Both the position numbers and the translations under genes were made by a program. The notes beneath the pieces are model-generated. The model was not told where the DNA came from, made no database searches, and was given only the letters and a program-made list of their open reading frames with translations. DNA of 25,977 nt from Priapulus caudatus (Eukaryota > Priapulida > Priapulimorpha > Priapulimorphida > Priapulidae), in assembly GCF_000485595.1 (NCBI RefSeq), contig NW_014577264.1, positions 269,169 through 295,145 on the forward strand. The letters are read 5' to 3'. Positions 1 to 10,651 of this stretch are shown piece by piece (positions within the stretch are counted from its first letter, which is position 1; each line of letters opens with the position of its first letter).

Positions 1-625
1 AATAGGTTGGGGATACGCTGGGAATACGCACAATAAGTTGGGGTACGCTACACACGCAACATGATCGCAACAGCCACGCAACACGATCGCAACATGATCG
101 CAACAGGTACGCAACACATTCGCAACATGTACGCTACCAAAACCTGGCCAGATACCTCAAATTTGGACCTGCGATCACCTGCGTTCATAACTTATGATTT
201 GCGTACCTGTTGCGATCGTGTTGCGATCGTGTTGCGATCGTGTTCCGTGCGTAGCGTACCTGTTGCGTATAAATTGATCGCAGGCATTCGCAGAGAATTA
301 TTGAACAGTTCAAAATTTCTGAACTTACTCAACGTGTGTCTGCGATCACCTGCGTGCTTGTTGCGTACTTCAAACCTATAAAACCTATTAGTTGCGTGTG
401 AGTTGCGTTCGGAACTTATGTCCACTATTTTTTATTCGCAACCATACGCAACTGGTGATCGCTATGGTGTGACGGCACCTTAAGTATACGTCCAACTCGT
501 TATGAATACGCTATGTATACGCCCAAAATTGAAAAAAACATCGATAGTTCAGCGTATGCCAGCGTTTTAGAGAAATTTTGATACGTCCGGCATACGCTGT
601 CTAAATCGTCAATGTGTGACAGGGC
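1..625. repeat. Motif-dense block, probable part of a mobile or satellite-like repeat
   Basis: This stretch is packed with copies of GCAAC, GATCGC, TACGC and GCGTACC in both orientations. Left copies such as GCAACAGGTACGCAAC (109-124) face right copies such as GCGTACCTGTTGCGATCG (200-217). A 16-mer, CTGCGATCACCTGCGT, occurs at 169-184 and 340-355. GCGTTC..AACTTATG occurs at 181-196 and 405-420. Towards 467-625 the motif changes to ATACG and TATACGYCC. Short clustered subterminal motifs of this kind are known from DNA transposons, where they bind transposase. The left end is outside the window, so class and boundaries cannot be set. The open frames here (61-381 and 192-425) are translations of these repeats. 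Confidence 0.5.
550..599. repeat. 11-bp perfect inverted repeat (hairpin)
   Basis: CAGCGTATGCC at 550-560 is exactly complementary to GGCATACGCTG at 589-599, with a loop of 28 nt. It lies at the right margin of the motif-dense block and uses the same ATACG core, so it is probably part of that repeat. Confidence 0.5.
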
Positions 626-2246
626 CATATATTTATTTTCCACCTAATTATATCTTTTTGTCTCAGTAAATTTGTTGCATTCTCTGATTAGTCCAATTTA
701 GCTAACATTTACTATTTCCTTGGTGATTTTTAGCTTTATCTATTTTGAGTGTCAATTTTATTATTGTATAAGCATGCTTTGATTGAGTGGCAAATATTAA
801 AGCATATATATATATTATTTTTATTTATTTATTTATTTATTGCAGTCATTCAACACTAGAAATGTCTCTTAATGTTTAACACGCAAATTGTGTTTGTTGC
901 TATTTATCACATTATCAAGAGTATATTAAAACTATTAAATAGATTATACCTATGTATTATGCTTATTTGAAACTATTAATTTTTATGGTAAATTATGGTT
1001 TGTATATAGTCTAAGCTTACTGTATATCTACATAGCTGTGCTATAGTGCTTTAAAATTTTCTATTGTCATTAATCCTATGAATGGCGCGTTAGAGCAGTC
1101 TCTCATTTGATTTTTAATTTGATTTACATTTAGTTTTATTAATCTGTCTCTTCGGTTTAAAAACCCGTAAGTTGCGTCAAGCTCTAATAGTGGGAGGCCG
1201 ATTGGCAGGATGGCGTGACACTATCGACATTTTAAGGATATTCTATCCATTTCAATTTTTATTGAAAATTACACCTTTAACAATTTTTGGCAATATACAA
1301 TGCAATCACCGACAATAAAATTTAATATATAATTTGATATCACTAATAAATGTAACAATTCACCGCCGCCGTGGATGACTATATTTCTATGTGGGTCTCT
1401 GATTAGTCACAAAAGAACCATTGGCTTCGGTTTGCTTCGTTAGCCCACTTAATAAACCATGAGGAGAAGTAGGAGTGGTGTCATTATGTTTGAGTGCACT
1501 GCTAATTATTCAGACGCGTGGTTGGCTAAGCCTATTAGTGTGCTAATTTGTGTCACGTCCTCTGGAGCACATATTACCTTCCGTTGCCCCTGAAGCCAAT
1601 GGCTTTTTCACTGCTTTATACGTATGCATTTTACATGCATTTAGTTTAAATTTAAAGCGTTACCTGCAGGAAATGATTGCTGCTGGCTTAGATTTAAGAT
1701 GTTCCAAATTACATGCGTTCTTACTATAGTCTTTATCAAGCTTTTAAGTACAAGAAAACTAAATTGCTGCGTGTCTTGAGAATAAAGCTACTGGTAATAT
1801 TGATAACAAGCAATATGTGCTTTTGTTCACTCCTCCATATCATCGACATATTACAGGCATTTGACCTGACATGAAATTAATGACTGGCATACTTCTTAAT
1901 TTTGAGTTTGGCCCGTAATGTCGCAGTCTGGCCGATTCTAAGTGTCTCAGCCAGCAATATTTCTCCTTACACATTAGTCTTGCAGACGTTATTTTTATGA
2001 CGTGTTTATGATTTCATGCTTCCGCGCAGCTATTGTAATTGAATTCCAGATCATAAATAGATATGCACTACATGTTGTTAAACCGTTTTCCTGATAAAAG
2101 CCCTAGCGGAGCATAAAAATTCCGATTTTCCATGAGATGCATGACTAACTGTTATTTGGTGATTATCAACCGATCACGAGAGAAATTTCATGTTAATGTG
2201 ACTGGCTTGTTTAACATGGTCACGCCCAGTGGACGAGTTATCATAG
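626..2246. other. Unique AT-rich sequence, no gene seen
   Basis: No open frame of meaningful length and no RNA gene is visible. It holds a short (TA)n/(TTTA)n run at about 803-841. It also has an 11-bp inverted pair, CCATTGGCTTC at 1418-1428 and GAAGCCAATGG at 1592-1602, which may be chance or the edge of an old element. Confidence 0.5.
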
Positions 2247-2254
2247 TATAAAAG
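2247..2254 (+). promoter_or_regulatory. TATA-box-like sequence
   Basis: TATAAAAG matches the RNA polymerase II TATA consensus. It is followed by an ATG at 2290, but that opens only a 66-codon frame of mostly Phe and Leu from the polypyrimidine tract. There is no downstream gene to support use as a promoter. Confidence 0.15.
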
Positions 2255-2312
2255 GAGATTTGTCATAGCTCCTGGAGTATTGTTCTGACATGGAAGAGTA
2301 TCTGACTCTAGT

Positions 2313-2545
2313 ATGCGAATTGTCTTTTCTGTTTTTCTTTCTCTTTCGCATTATCTTTATCTTTTTCTTTCACTTTCTCTTTCCCTGTCTCGTTTTCTTT
2401 TTCTTTTTCTTTCTCTTCTTTCACATTCTCTGCAAATGTGCTTTCTCTAATGCGTGGGCGCTCTCTCCCTCGCTCCCGCTCTCACACTAGCTTTATCTTT
2501 TTTATCTTTCTCTCGCTTCTTCCCTTTCTTTCTATTTTTCTTCGT
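2313..2545. repeat. Polypyrimidine (T/C) low-complexity tract
   Basis: The plus strand is strongly pyrimidine-biased over about 230 bp, with repeated CTTT, TTTC and TCTC units and a short C/G interruption near 2437-2465. The overlapping open frames are Phe/Leu/Ser strings produced by the tract. Long homopurine-homopyrimidine tracts can form triplex DNA, but nothing more specific is visible. Confidence 0.85.
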
Positions 2546-3127
2546 TTCACCTTTTTGCGCGTGCTGTGCAAGTCTTAGCATATTATCCGCCCATTATATA
2601 GATGTACGTGTCATCTATGATCTCACGCAAACGTTAATAGACTAGACGATAAGACATTGTGTAATGTAGTAACTTCCTCACATAGATGTAGCCCTACAAA
2701 ACCACCTATTCTCTCACAGCGTATATATTCTGGATCACCCGCACATGCCATTCCACTCTGCTCTACCTTCTCATAGAACACGTCTATATACACATTATCC
2801 TATCAACATACCGCTAATTTTCTCTATATACTACTAACCTAATCTACTCTAAATTTCGCCACATACACGCACGCATGCATGCATACAATCACTCGCGCAC
2901 ACGCACAGAAAATTCATATATGCTATTATATAACTCCTAATATGTATATCTGTTTGCACTTAAAAATATGCACTTTATTTCCGCACACAACCCCCTTCCC
3001 TGTCCTACAAAACGTATACACGGCGCCATCCTTCGCTCGCCAGTAATTATTGATTTGTTGTCCATGTCGTGCAAATTCGTCAGCGCTCGTAATGCCGTGA
3101 GATCAAAACGGTATACTTTGCGTCGGC
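2546..3127. other. Unique sequence, no gene seen
   Basis: No repeat, open frame or RNA gene could be supported apart from a short alternating GCATGCATGC run near 2873-2885. Confidence 0.5.
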
Positions 3128-3130
3128 GAC

Positions 3131-3182
<52 letters not shown>

Positions 3183-3202
3183 CACACACACAACAACACA
3201 CA
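3128..3202. repeat. (CA)n microsatellite
   Basis: An almost uninterrupted CA dinucleotide array, with a few CAA interruptions near its right end. It passes directly into a TA array. The His/Thr and Cys/Val frames called across it on both strands are artefacts of the repeat. Confidence 0.97.
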
Positions 3203-3256
3203 CATATATATAATATATATATATATATATATAGTATGTATGTATATATATATATA
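3203..3256. repeat. (TA)n microsatellite
   Basis: An alternating TA run interrupted by AGTATGTATG near 3233-3242, adjoining the CA array to form a compound microsatellite. Confidence 0.95.
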
Positions 3257-4233
3257 GCGTACACATATGCGCGGAAAAATAACCTTGTCTGCAGTAAAAA
3301 TCGTTTGTGGTATGTGGTAAATTTATTTACTAATATAGGTATTACTGAACATGGGTCTCTGTAATTATTTATAGAATTAAAAAGGACCTCGCATCGAATA
3401 CAGGATTTGTAATGCGTGGGCCCTTGTGTGTAGAAAAGCGCCGACCAACATCCATCACCAGCAACACAATAATTAGGCGGGTTTAAGCGCGGGTGCCGCA
3501 TGTGTGTACGCGGTGTGTTTGTCTATGTAAGTAAGTTTAGGTAGTTGCCCATGCAGATATTTAATAATAGTAACGCAGCTGCGAGCGTGGCGACAATTTC
3601 ATGTAAATGTATTTCAGCCGAACGGAAATCAATATAAGCGCTACATCACACACTAAATGCATTACAAATGAGCTTTAGAATTATTCCGTGAATGGAAGAT
3701 GGTTATTTTAATACAGGTTTAAACGGTTAGCTAGACAGGTAGAACGTTTGATCGTGATGTGCACTGAACTATCATGTCTATGCTTTCCCCAAGTAATAAT
3801 TACATTTAACTTTATATAAAGTAATATATTACTTTAATATTATTATTTAATTCAGAACGAATACGCAAATTCAATATGCAAGTCACGGAAGCTAGAAAGT
3901 GGAATGTTACGATAATAGATGGATAAAATCATAGAAGTCGAATACTAATGCTGTCACAGTCACTTAACAAAAACCACGGTCTCCTTGGCTTTAATCTATC
4001 CAAAGCAGAAGCTAGAAAGTGCACACACAGAAGCAACTTTTATTGCATGTGATATTTATACAGTATCTAAGCTACAACGCCTGGCGATTGGCTTGGAAGG
4101 CTCTTATCGCGGATTATTGTGCCATTTCATAAGCCAGAATTACATTTTATGGCTTCAGAAGCATTTAAACATTATATGCAGCACGAGAATACATTAATTG
4201 TGTGTATAAAGTAAAGGACATAGCTCTGCTGTA
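3257..4233. other. Unique AT-rich sequence with a spaced 14-bp direct repeat
   Basis: No gene is supported. GAAGCTAGAAAGTG occurs at 3888-3901 and again at 4008-4021, exactly 120 bp apart. The sequence around the two copies is not similar, so a longer duplication is not evident. Confidence 0.45.
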
Positions 4234-4274
4234 TTATATATATATATCATTCTAATATATATATATATATATAT
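4234..4274. repeat. (TA)n microsatellite, interrupted
   Basis: Two TA runs (about 4234-4247 and 4254-4274) separated by CATTCTA. They immediately precede the GT array. Confidence 0.92.
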
Positions 4275-4275
4275 T

Positions 4276-4276
<1 letters not shown>

Positions 4277-4349
<73 letters not shown>

Positions 4350-4355
4350 TGTCTG

Positions 4356-4387
<32 letters not shown>

Positions 4388-4441
4388 TGTGTGTATGTCT
4401 GTGTGTGCGTGCGTGCGTGCGTGCGTGCGTGTGCGTGCGTG
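4277..4441. repeat. Compound (GT)n-(GCGT)n microsatellite
   Basis: About 65 bp of pure GT dinucleotide passes into GT with ATGT and CTGT interruptions, then into GCGT tetranucleotide tracts at about 4357-4388 and 4406-4441. The two tetranucleotide tracts are separated by a GTGTATGTCTGTG block. Cys/Val and His/Thr open frames on both strands are artefacts of the array. Confidence 0.97.
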
Positions 4442-5372
4442 CCATCTCATTTCACGTTGATTAACGGTATGGCGGAATATAATATCAAAAGTATACCACT
4501 TGGTATGCTAATTTATATCAATCTGTAAATATTATAAATTATCAATGAAAATTAATCTTTGCTTTTATGGTAGTTGGTTGGTTTAGTGGAACTAACGGTT
4601 GCGTTCAGACGATCTGATGGCGGTAAAGGTACTATCGGCTAGTAAATTCGACTGTCAAATGTCTGTCATCAAATAATATAAGACATCCAATTTTGTGTCG
4701 CATATTAGATAATCAGTTTTTTGTTACATATTTAATAAAACGCTTAATCACTGCTATCTTGGAAATGTTTATCCCAGCGGCTGCATGAATTCACCTAGAC
4801 TAAACCAATGTTTCAATAATCGGATCGAGTTAAAGGTTGGGTGTTCCTCCTCGTTTGAATCTACCATCTTACACGCTGCTTCTTCTCCTTGATGCGTTCT
4901 TGGCCGTATTGTATCCTGGAATGAGACACATGACTGAACAAGAAACACTTCTCACAGCACTGCCTACTGTAGAAGGTCATGCTCTGATAACTGCAAATTA
5001 TATCGAATTGTGTTAAGGGTTAATATTCACATCATTTTGCTAAGTGATGTGACGCAGGACGCGCTCCCTTTAATATTATAGAAACAGAATCGATATCGTA
5101 ATCAAATATTGCTCGTTACTTTCATTCGTGCAACTATAAACACAGTCACTGACAACTCGTATTGACCTGCTACAGCCCATACAACTGAAGCATTGCCGGG
5201 TTTCGCGTTCCTTGCACAAGTACACATTTACGTATCGTTAGTCGTGCATGAAATTACTGAGTCATTTTACAGCCCTTAGCGATACAATATTTCCTAATCA
5301 TAGAACCAATAGTGCTACCTAATTAGAGTTCACATAATAACATTCGCACCCGTCTAAATGGGCCTCTTATTC
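4442..5372. other. Unique sequence, no gene seen
   Basis: No long open frame, repeat array or RNA gene was found. It ends at the TTAA-flanked inverted-repeat element. Confidence 0.5.
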
Positions 5373-5376
5373 TTAA

Positions 5377-5501
5377 AGCCGCACAATGCGCATCCAAACG
5401 CTAATTTCTTCAGTACTAGACTAGCAAATACTTCGTGTCATGCATAATCATACTACCTTATGGCAAAATAAACTCTAGTTCCTCCCATTTGACTGCGCGT
5501 T
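5377..5501 (+). repeat. Left terminal inverted repeat of the TTAA element
   Basis: It pairs with 5711-5835 in inverted orientation over 125 bp, with one visible mismatch at 5491. Past 5501 the two arms diverge abruptly. Confidence 0.95.
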
Positions 5502-5681
5502 CCCAACAAGAAAGAGGTGCGAAATCAGGTAATCAGGCGCCAACGCTAACTTGTTTCAAACAACATAACATCGAAGTGGTGACGTGACGTCAGATGTTTT
5601 TATCTTTGCTGCGCCCGTACCGCTGTACCGCGGCACCGCTGCACGGTTGCTTGGAGATTGGGGAACTGTCAACAACATCGG

Positions 5682-5700
5682 AGGTATTTTCAAAATACCT
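5682..5700. repeat. Perfect 9-bp palindrome in the element core
   Basis: AGGTATTTT and AAAATACCT flank a single C. It lies just inside the right arm of the TTAA element and might be a subterminal structure or an old recombination point. Confidence 0.6.
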
Positions 5701-5710
5701 TTTATAAGAC

Positions 5711-5835
5711 AACGCGCAGTGAAATGGGAGGAACTAGAGTTTATTTTGCCATAAGGTAGTATGATTATGCATGACACGAAGTATTTGCTAGTCTAGTACT
5801 GAAGAAATTAGCGTTTGGATGCGCATTGTGCGGCT
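5711..5835 (-). repeat. Right terminal inverted repeat of the TTAA element
   Basis: It is the inverted copy of 5377-5501 and ends in GTGCGGCT directly before TTAA. Confidence 0.95.
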
Positions 5836-5839
5836 TTAA

Positions 5840-6306
5840 TAAAAAAGCCATTCATTAGGCAACCATTTTTCCCTATCCTAACAGAAATGTAACTAAGAGT
5901 CTTTTGAACACTTACGTAGAGTGAGCTGGTAATTTCTTGTAATAATTTTAGATAATTTTATAAATGTTTAATTAGGTTGTCGGCTTGACACTTGCGTCGA
6001 AATTGTCTTGATTCGAAATAAGGTTTAACGCTTGTGCAAATAAGATATCTGCGATCATGTGTCAAAATTACATACTGACAAATACAACGAACGCAAAACC
6101 AATAAACTGGTTTGAGAATTTTCAAAATTGTCATAGCGAAAGGTTTCCTTAATTTTCACAAAACGTAACGGCATCAAGACAGTAGATTTGTGAATGGTAT
6201 TAGATAATCATATCACACTTATTGCAGTTTGTAATGTCAATGCCGCAGGTGATTGCGAAAACGCTCATTTTTGCAATATAATATTACACATTAATTCCGC
6301 AATAGA
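5840..6306. other. Unique AT-rich spacer between two inverted-repeat elements
   Basis: No gene or repeat could be supported. TTAA at 6291-6294 lies close to the left end of the next element and is discussed there. Confidence 0.45.
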
Positions 6307-6363
6307 CGTACAGACTAAAATTTTTTATCCCACATCAAACTAGTCCGGGCCAGGCCTGCGCTA
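6307..6363 (+). repeat. Left terminal inverted repeat (GCGCTAAA element)
   Basis: It pairs with 6697-6753. The inner 31 bp are the best conserved, with two mismatches. The AT-rich segment next to the outer decamer has drifted most. Confidence 0.8.
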
Positions 6364-6696
6364 AATTATTGCAGTGTAACACGCTATCCCGCGCTAAATA
6401 CGCGCTAGTCCGGACTAATTTGGCCCCGCAAATGGCGGTCGGCCACGCCGCTTAGAAGCGTGCTCAGTTAGCGCGTGTTAAGTTAGTAAGCGCTAAACTG
6501 TGCTTGTACGCAATCTGGGGCCAAGCGCGCGCTAAATTTCGCAATACGCACGCGTATAGTCTTATTTAGGTCACATAAAAGTACAGTAGCTGTCTGCTGA
6601 GTGTCGTAACAAGCTAAACTGAGCATGCGCAGTTAACCCGTGCTAACTTTCGCACTTCAACATCTTGTGTCTGTACGCTGCTATTCAGCGCGTGCC

Positions 6697-6753
6697 TAGC
6701 GCGGGCCTGGCCCAGACTAGTTTGATGTAGGATCAAATTTTGCAGTCTGTACG
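6697..6753 (-). repeat. Right terminal inverted repeat (GCGCTAAA element)
   Basis: Inverted copy of 6307-6363, ending AGTCTGTACG. Confidence 0.8.
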
Positions 6754-8007
6754 GGGTATTAAAATGCGGGCATTTTTATTGTAGCTGCATGGATCGCGCG
6801 AGTGTTTGTGGTACACCGGGTATCTATTTTACTAGGAACGGAGTGGCTTAGGTTTAGATGAAATGTATTAAGTATTGCTGCGACATTGTATTCCTGCAGT
6901 AAAATTGCAATAGTTTAACGTTTTAATAATTTATATAGAAAGCCTAGAGTTGTAGATAGGTTAAATTATTACGGCTGCCTATATAAACAGGTTAGTTGCA
7001 GTTTGTGCGTTATAAATGACCAATAAACATTATACATTATATATCGCTTCAATACAGTATCGTCCGCGTAGATCGATATGCCGTTAACGAGCTATGAAAT
7101 CGTGAACTGATATTAACTCCCGTGGATTTTATTGAACGATGTCCTATAACTATGCTAATATTTTTAATTTTAAAACATTGTCTAGTGATTTTACGTTTGC
7201 GATATCATTGTTAACGATGGCAGTGTGTCGCTAAGTAGCAGCGAGACGCATGTATATCAGTGCATGTGTGGTGAACGTTATTATATGCGTGGATATTGCC
7301 ACAGTCACCGTGACAGCACCGCTGTTTGCTGCACACACGGCTTCACACCGCTACATGGAACACTCACCCTAAATCAATTATATCAACAGAGTACCACTTT
7401 CAGTTCGCATGTTACGGCACGCGAGTTTCTGTGGAACATCTGCCGTCAGTTCCCACAGCGACACAGTGGTGGCGCGCCGAGACTGCGTGCTCAGCGTGTG
7501 GCCAATCTAGCTGCTGGATGAGCTCTTCCTCTCTCTCTCTCTTCGCTCGGCTTGGCTTCATTAATCGCATTACATGCGGCGATCAAGACGTAATTCCGTG
7601 CTTGTTGTAAAGGCTTGCTACCCCACGCTACCGACATTGCTATAAACCTGTTTGAGAACCCGTGACGCAGCAGCCACGACTGCGCTATCTCCCAATCCGC
7701 GCTGCTTGACTTCGCTGCTCACTCGCTAGATTTTGTGTACGAACAGCATCTCCGAGTGTTCTACTGCCGGATAGCTCAACGCATGGCTAACGCGTGAGCC
7801 GTGAAAAGAAGTGAATTTAAATCATAACAGATCGAATGCTAAATAAATTGTGTTCGTTTATATCGATTTTCGATCGCATAACGAACATTTCAACCAGCAT
7901 AGAAATGAATAGCAGTTTGGCATGAATCACGTGTGTATTTAATCGCCATCAGCTACAAGGAAAGACATTTTATTTACATGACCTAGTGAATATCCGGTAG
8001 TTTCAAG
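6754..8007. other. Unique sequence with a CpG-rich middle, no gene supported
   Basis: The part from about 7190 to 7800 is richer in CpG than its surroundings and includes GGCCAATC (CCAAT-box-like, 7500-7507) and a short CT run at about 7530-7544. Overlapping frames at 7225-7521 (98 codons) and 7326-7610 (94 codons) lack an ATG start and show no domain I recognise; I do not call them genes. Weak polymerase III A-box and B-box-like sequences lie at 7772-7786 and 7829-7839. Confidence 0.4.
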
Positions 8008-8086
8008 TATAAAAACAGGGAGCACATTGGTATTTGATCTACTCAAACTCCTGGAAATATATCTCCGTGGAATGTTAAGGTAAGTA
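8008..8086 (+). promoter_or_regulatory. Candidate core promoter with a short first exon
   Basis: TATAAAAA at 8008-8015 matches a TATA box. A start of transcription about 30 bp downstream would fall near 8038-8042 in CTACTCAAAC. At 8077-8086 the sequence AAGGTAAGTA is a full-consensus 5' splice donor (AAG|GTAAGTA). Together they would give a non-coding first exon of about 40 nt on the plus strand. Each motif can occur by chance, and no downstream coding exon was identified with confidence. Confidence 0.25.
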
Positions 8087-10641
8087 CATGGATTGACTGT
8101 ATTTCTTCGAATCTTAATTATATTTATAGAGATATAACACGCATAGTATTGACGCGTCCAAGAGCTGAATTGCTATTGAGGACTCAGTAGCAGCTATATA
8201 GGTACTCAAGATAGTACTTATTACAAACCAAAACATCTACGGTTTACATCAGCGGGTCTGGTTACTGTTTCCGATCATCAATATAGAGGAAAAAGACGAA
8301 CATATAGTCTATTAACGCGGCATGCAATGACAGAGCATGTTCTGATTAGTTTACATTACATTGAATTGGGTCAATGCCAGGACTTCCTGCCTTTAGAACT
8401 CATCTACATGTCATCGACATTGTGTCAACGCCTACCGTTTATCAATTCCCATCGTGTATACAAAATACAAAAACCATTTTAAAAATATGCAATAAACTAT
8501 GGTAAAACTTAAAATTGGGAACTTACAACCAGATTTTCAGGTGATGCTCTCAAATATGCCAACTTTTACAACTTGTCTAATTAATTATACTCGCTTCGAG
8601 GGAAAAGCGCACAAGGAACAAATGCCCAGTACTAAGACTTGTAAACCCTGTACGCAAAATGAATACAGCTATGGGCATGTATGAAAGCACTGATTTTTTA
8701 TTACAAGACACCATCGCGAGAAATTTAAATCATCACGGTTATCAGACGCTAGTCGGCACAAACAAGCTTGTATGAAAGTAATGGGTTAATTAATATTTGT
8801 AATAACATTTCTCATAGATCTAAATCCTAAATTGATATGTTAAAGCTGGTAAAATAGTTCTCCTTTCTGGATGTCAGCTTAGGCTCTAAGAAGAGGGTGG
8901 GCGCGGGGTGAATTTGCCTTTCTGTTGCTAAAAATACCCTAACGATCTTTTTAAGTTTAAAAAAATGTAACAGAATTCAACAGACGATGATAGTGTTGGA
9001 ATATTATTTGACATAAAATCGTGTTTTTGGCGAGTTTAACTAGTCACCATAGAGCCTACTGATATCTTCGCACTCCGCCCTCATGGTCGGTCGTTGATCT
9101 AGAATAAGCATGTGAATAACGGTAAGACCGAGTGTTTCCTACTTCCGCGTTGTTACTATCATTCATAAGGGCGACCGAATCATTACACAACTTATAAATA
9201 AATCATTGATTCGTTTTTATTCAGGTACGAAAATCGATTTATTATCAAATTGGACAGCCTCAACGTATACTCCTGCCATGTATTCCTACTGTACGCAAAC
9301 CTGCATAATTCTATCTGCCAGCACCCTGTACTGGGTGATGGGCAAGACTGCTTGTCCATGTTGCTTGTTTCATCATTAACTAATTACATTGATGTCAGCC
9401 CTGATGTCGAAAGACTAACCAGAAATACTTGAGATTCATTGACGCTGATCGAGAGTCAAATATCACTATAGTACTACGTGGGCGCGGGTACGCCGTGCTA
9501 TCAAAGCCATTATGAATAGGATTGGGGTCGATATTAACTATTGCTAATATAGAATTGTCTTGTGATATGCTTATATACTGTGTTTGCAGCTTGCTAACTG
9601 TGCCTTTACCAGGACGTTTTGTTTCGCATGAGTGTAGGAATCTGTATGTCTGGCCTCTTGCTAATGCCGGTTGAGTAAAAGAAAGTTAGTTGCTGCATCG
9701 TTCCATCTGTTATGCAAGCACACATACACGCGCAGCCAATGGCCATGAGTTTCCTGTCTAATGAGTATCTGGGTTAGGGTAATTGATACCTGAGATAGGA
9801 TAGCTGTTGCTTATTTGCGTGGCATTCTTAGCATTGGTAAACCACACGCCGGAGACAGCTGGCTGCAAGGATATAGCTTGTTGTTACTGTTAGTTTAATG
9901 CTCCGTGTTACTGTGCTAATAACGGAAAATCGGCTCGACACCATAGAATAGGGCATAGTTTACTATTATTATAATAATTGTTTAAATGATTTAATCTGAA
10001 TGAGGAATCGTTCTCGCATGTGTCATTGGTGTCCGTAAATGATCTGTAGGCCCTACTGCTATTGTCGATTGTGAATTTATACTATAAAGTTTTGTGAAAA
10101 CGATAGCTATACGTGCAGAGCTCACCCAATAACGGTATTGGTTATGTTGGCATTTGTACAACTAACACTACTTGTGACGGGTCCGAGTATGCGGACTGCG
10201 AGTAATCGCCGCGGATTATTCCATACAATTTAATAGTGAAGATTACTGTAAATATGTAGCACATGATTAGTGCACATGCGAGTTTGCAACTGTTTTGCAA
10301 ACTGCGAGGTATTTACTTGTTTCAATAGTGTATTTCCGGCGGCCGTTGTCAAAATCATAATAAGTAGCCGTTACATTATAAGTCAAAAACGTCATAAATA
10401 TTCGAGTGAAGTGTCGTGCAAAAGTCGAGACAGACCTGCGATAGTCATAACTATTTATGAAGTCTCTGGCAACAGGCCGACACAATGGATAACAATAGAC
10501 GTTTGCAGCTCAGCTGAATAATATTTGCGTAGTTATAGTTTTTTTTAGGCTGAGAGGACGTCTTTGTAACAAGCGGGTCATGTATGAGGAGATGTTAACT
10601 AAGATATAAGAGAAAGCATCAACAGTAATATCGTTGTGTAT
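8087..10641. other. Unique AT-rich sequence, no gene supported
   Basis: Only short open frames are present: an ATG frame of 61 codons at 8499-8684, and frames at 9250-9432 and 10270-10521 without an ATG start. None has recognisable domains. A pyrimidine-rich acceptor-like stretch followed by CAG lies at about 9211-9224. Otherwise no repeats or RNA genes were seen. Confidence 0.45.
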
Positions 10642-10651
10642 CCAGCGTTTA

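Larger units (their letters stand above)
5373..5839. mobile_element. TTAA-flanked MITE with 125-bp terminal inverted repeats
   Basis: The element proper is 5377-5835 (459 bp). It is bounded by TTAA at 5373-5376 and 5836-5839, and begins AGCCGCACAATG and ends CATTGTGCGGCT. The two 125-bp ends are inverted copies that differ at one position that I can see (5491 G against the complement at the other end). The 209-bp middle has no transposase frame; the 73-codon minus frame at 5556-5777 is not credible. TTAA target duplications are known for the piggyBac and Kolobok superfamilies. The ends do not start with the CCC usual for piggyBac, so Kolobok-like is at least as likely. The near-identity of the arms suggests a young insertion or arm homogenisation. 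It is non-autonomous and depends on a transposase elsewhere. Confidence 0.9.
6307..6753. mobile_element. Non-autonomous inverted-repeat element rich in GCGCTAAA
   Basis: Ends of about 57 bp (6307-6363 and 6697-6753) are inverted copies with about 8 mismatches. Both begin CGTACAGACT, and the CATCAAACTAGTC core continues into GGGCCAGGC. The interior is CpG-rich and repeats GCGCTAAA/TTAGCGC-type motifs in both orientations (for example near 6394, 6459, 6490 and 6527). It also has facing TTGGCCCC and GGGGCCAA blocks at about 6419-6426 and 6517-6524, so the whole element could fold extensively. No transposase frame is present. TTAA occurs near both ends (6291-6294 and 6759-6762), but the distances from the inverted repeat differ, so the target-site duplication and superfamily stay open. 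Confidence 0.75.

Noticed and set aside
3888-4021. 14-bp direct repeat at exactly 120-bp spacing considered as a duplication
   Set aside because: Sequence beyond the 14-mer shows no similarity between the two sites.
7225-7610. Two overlapping Cys/His-containing frames, considered as a zinc-finger exon
   Set aside because: No ATG start, no regular Cys-His spacing, and the two frames overlap each other.
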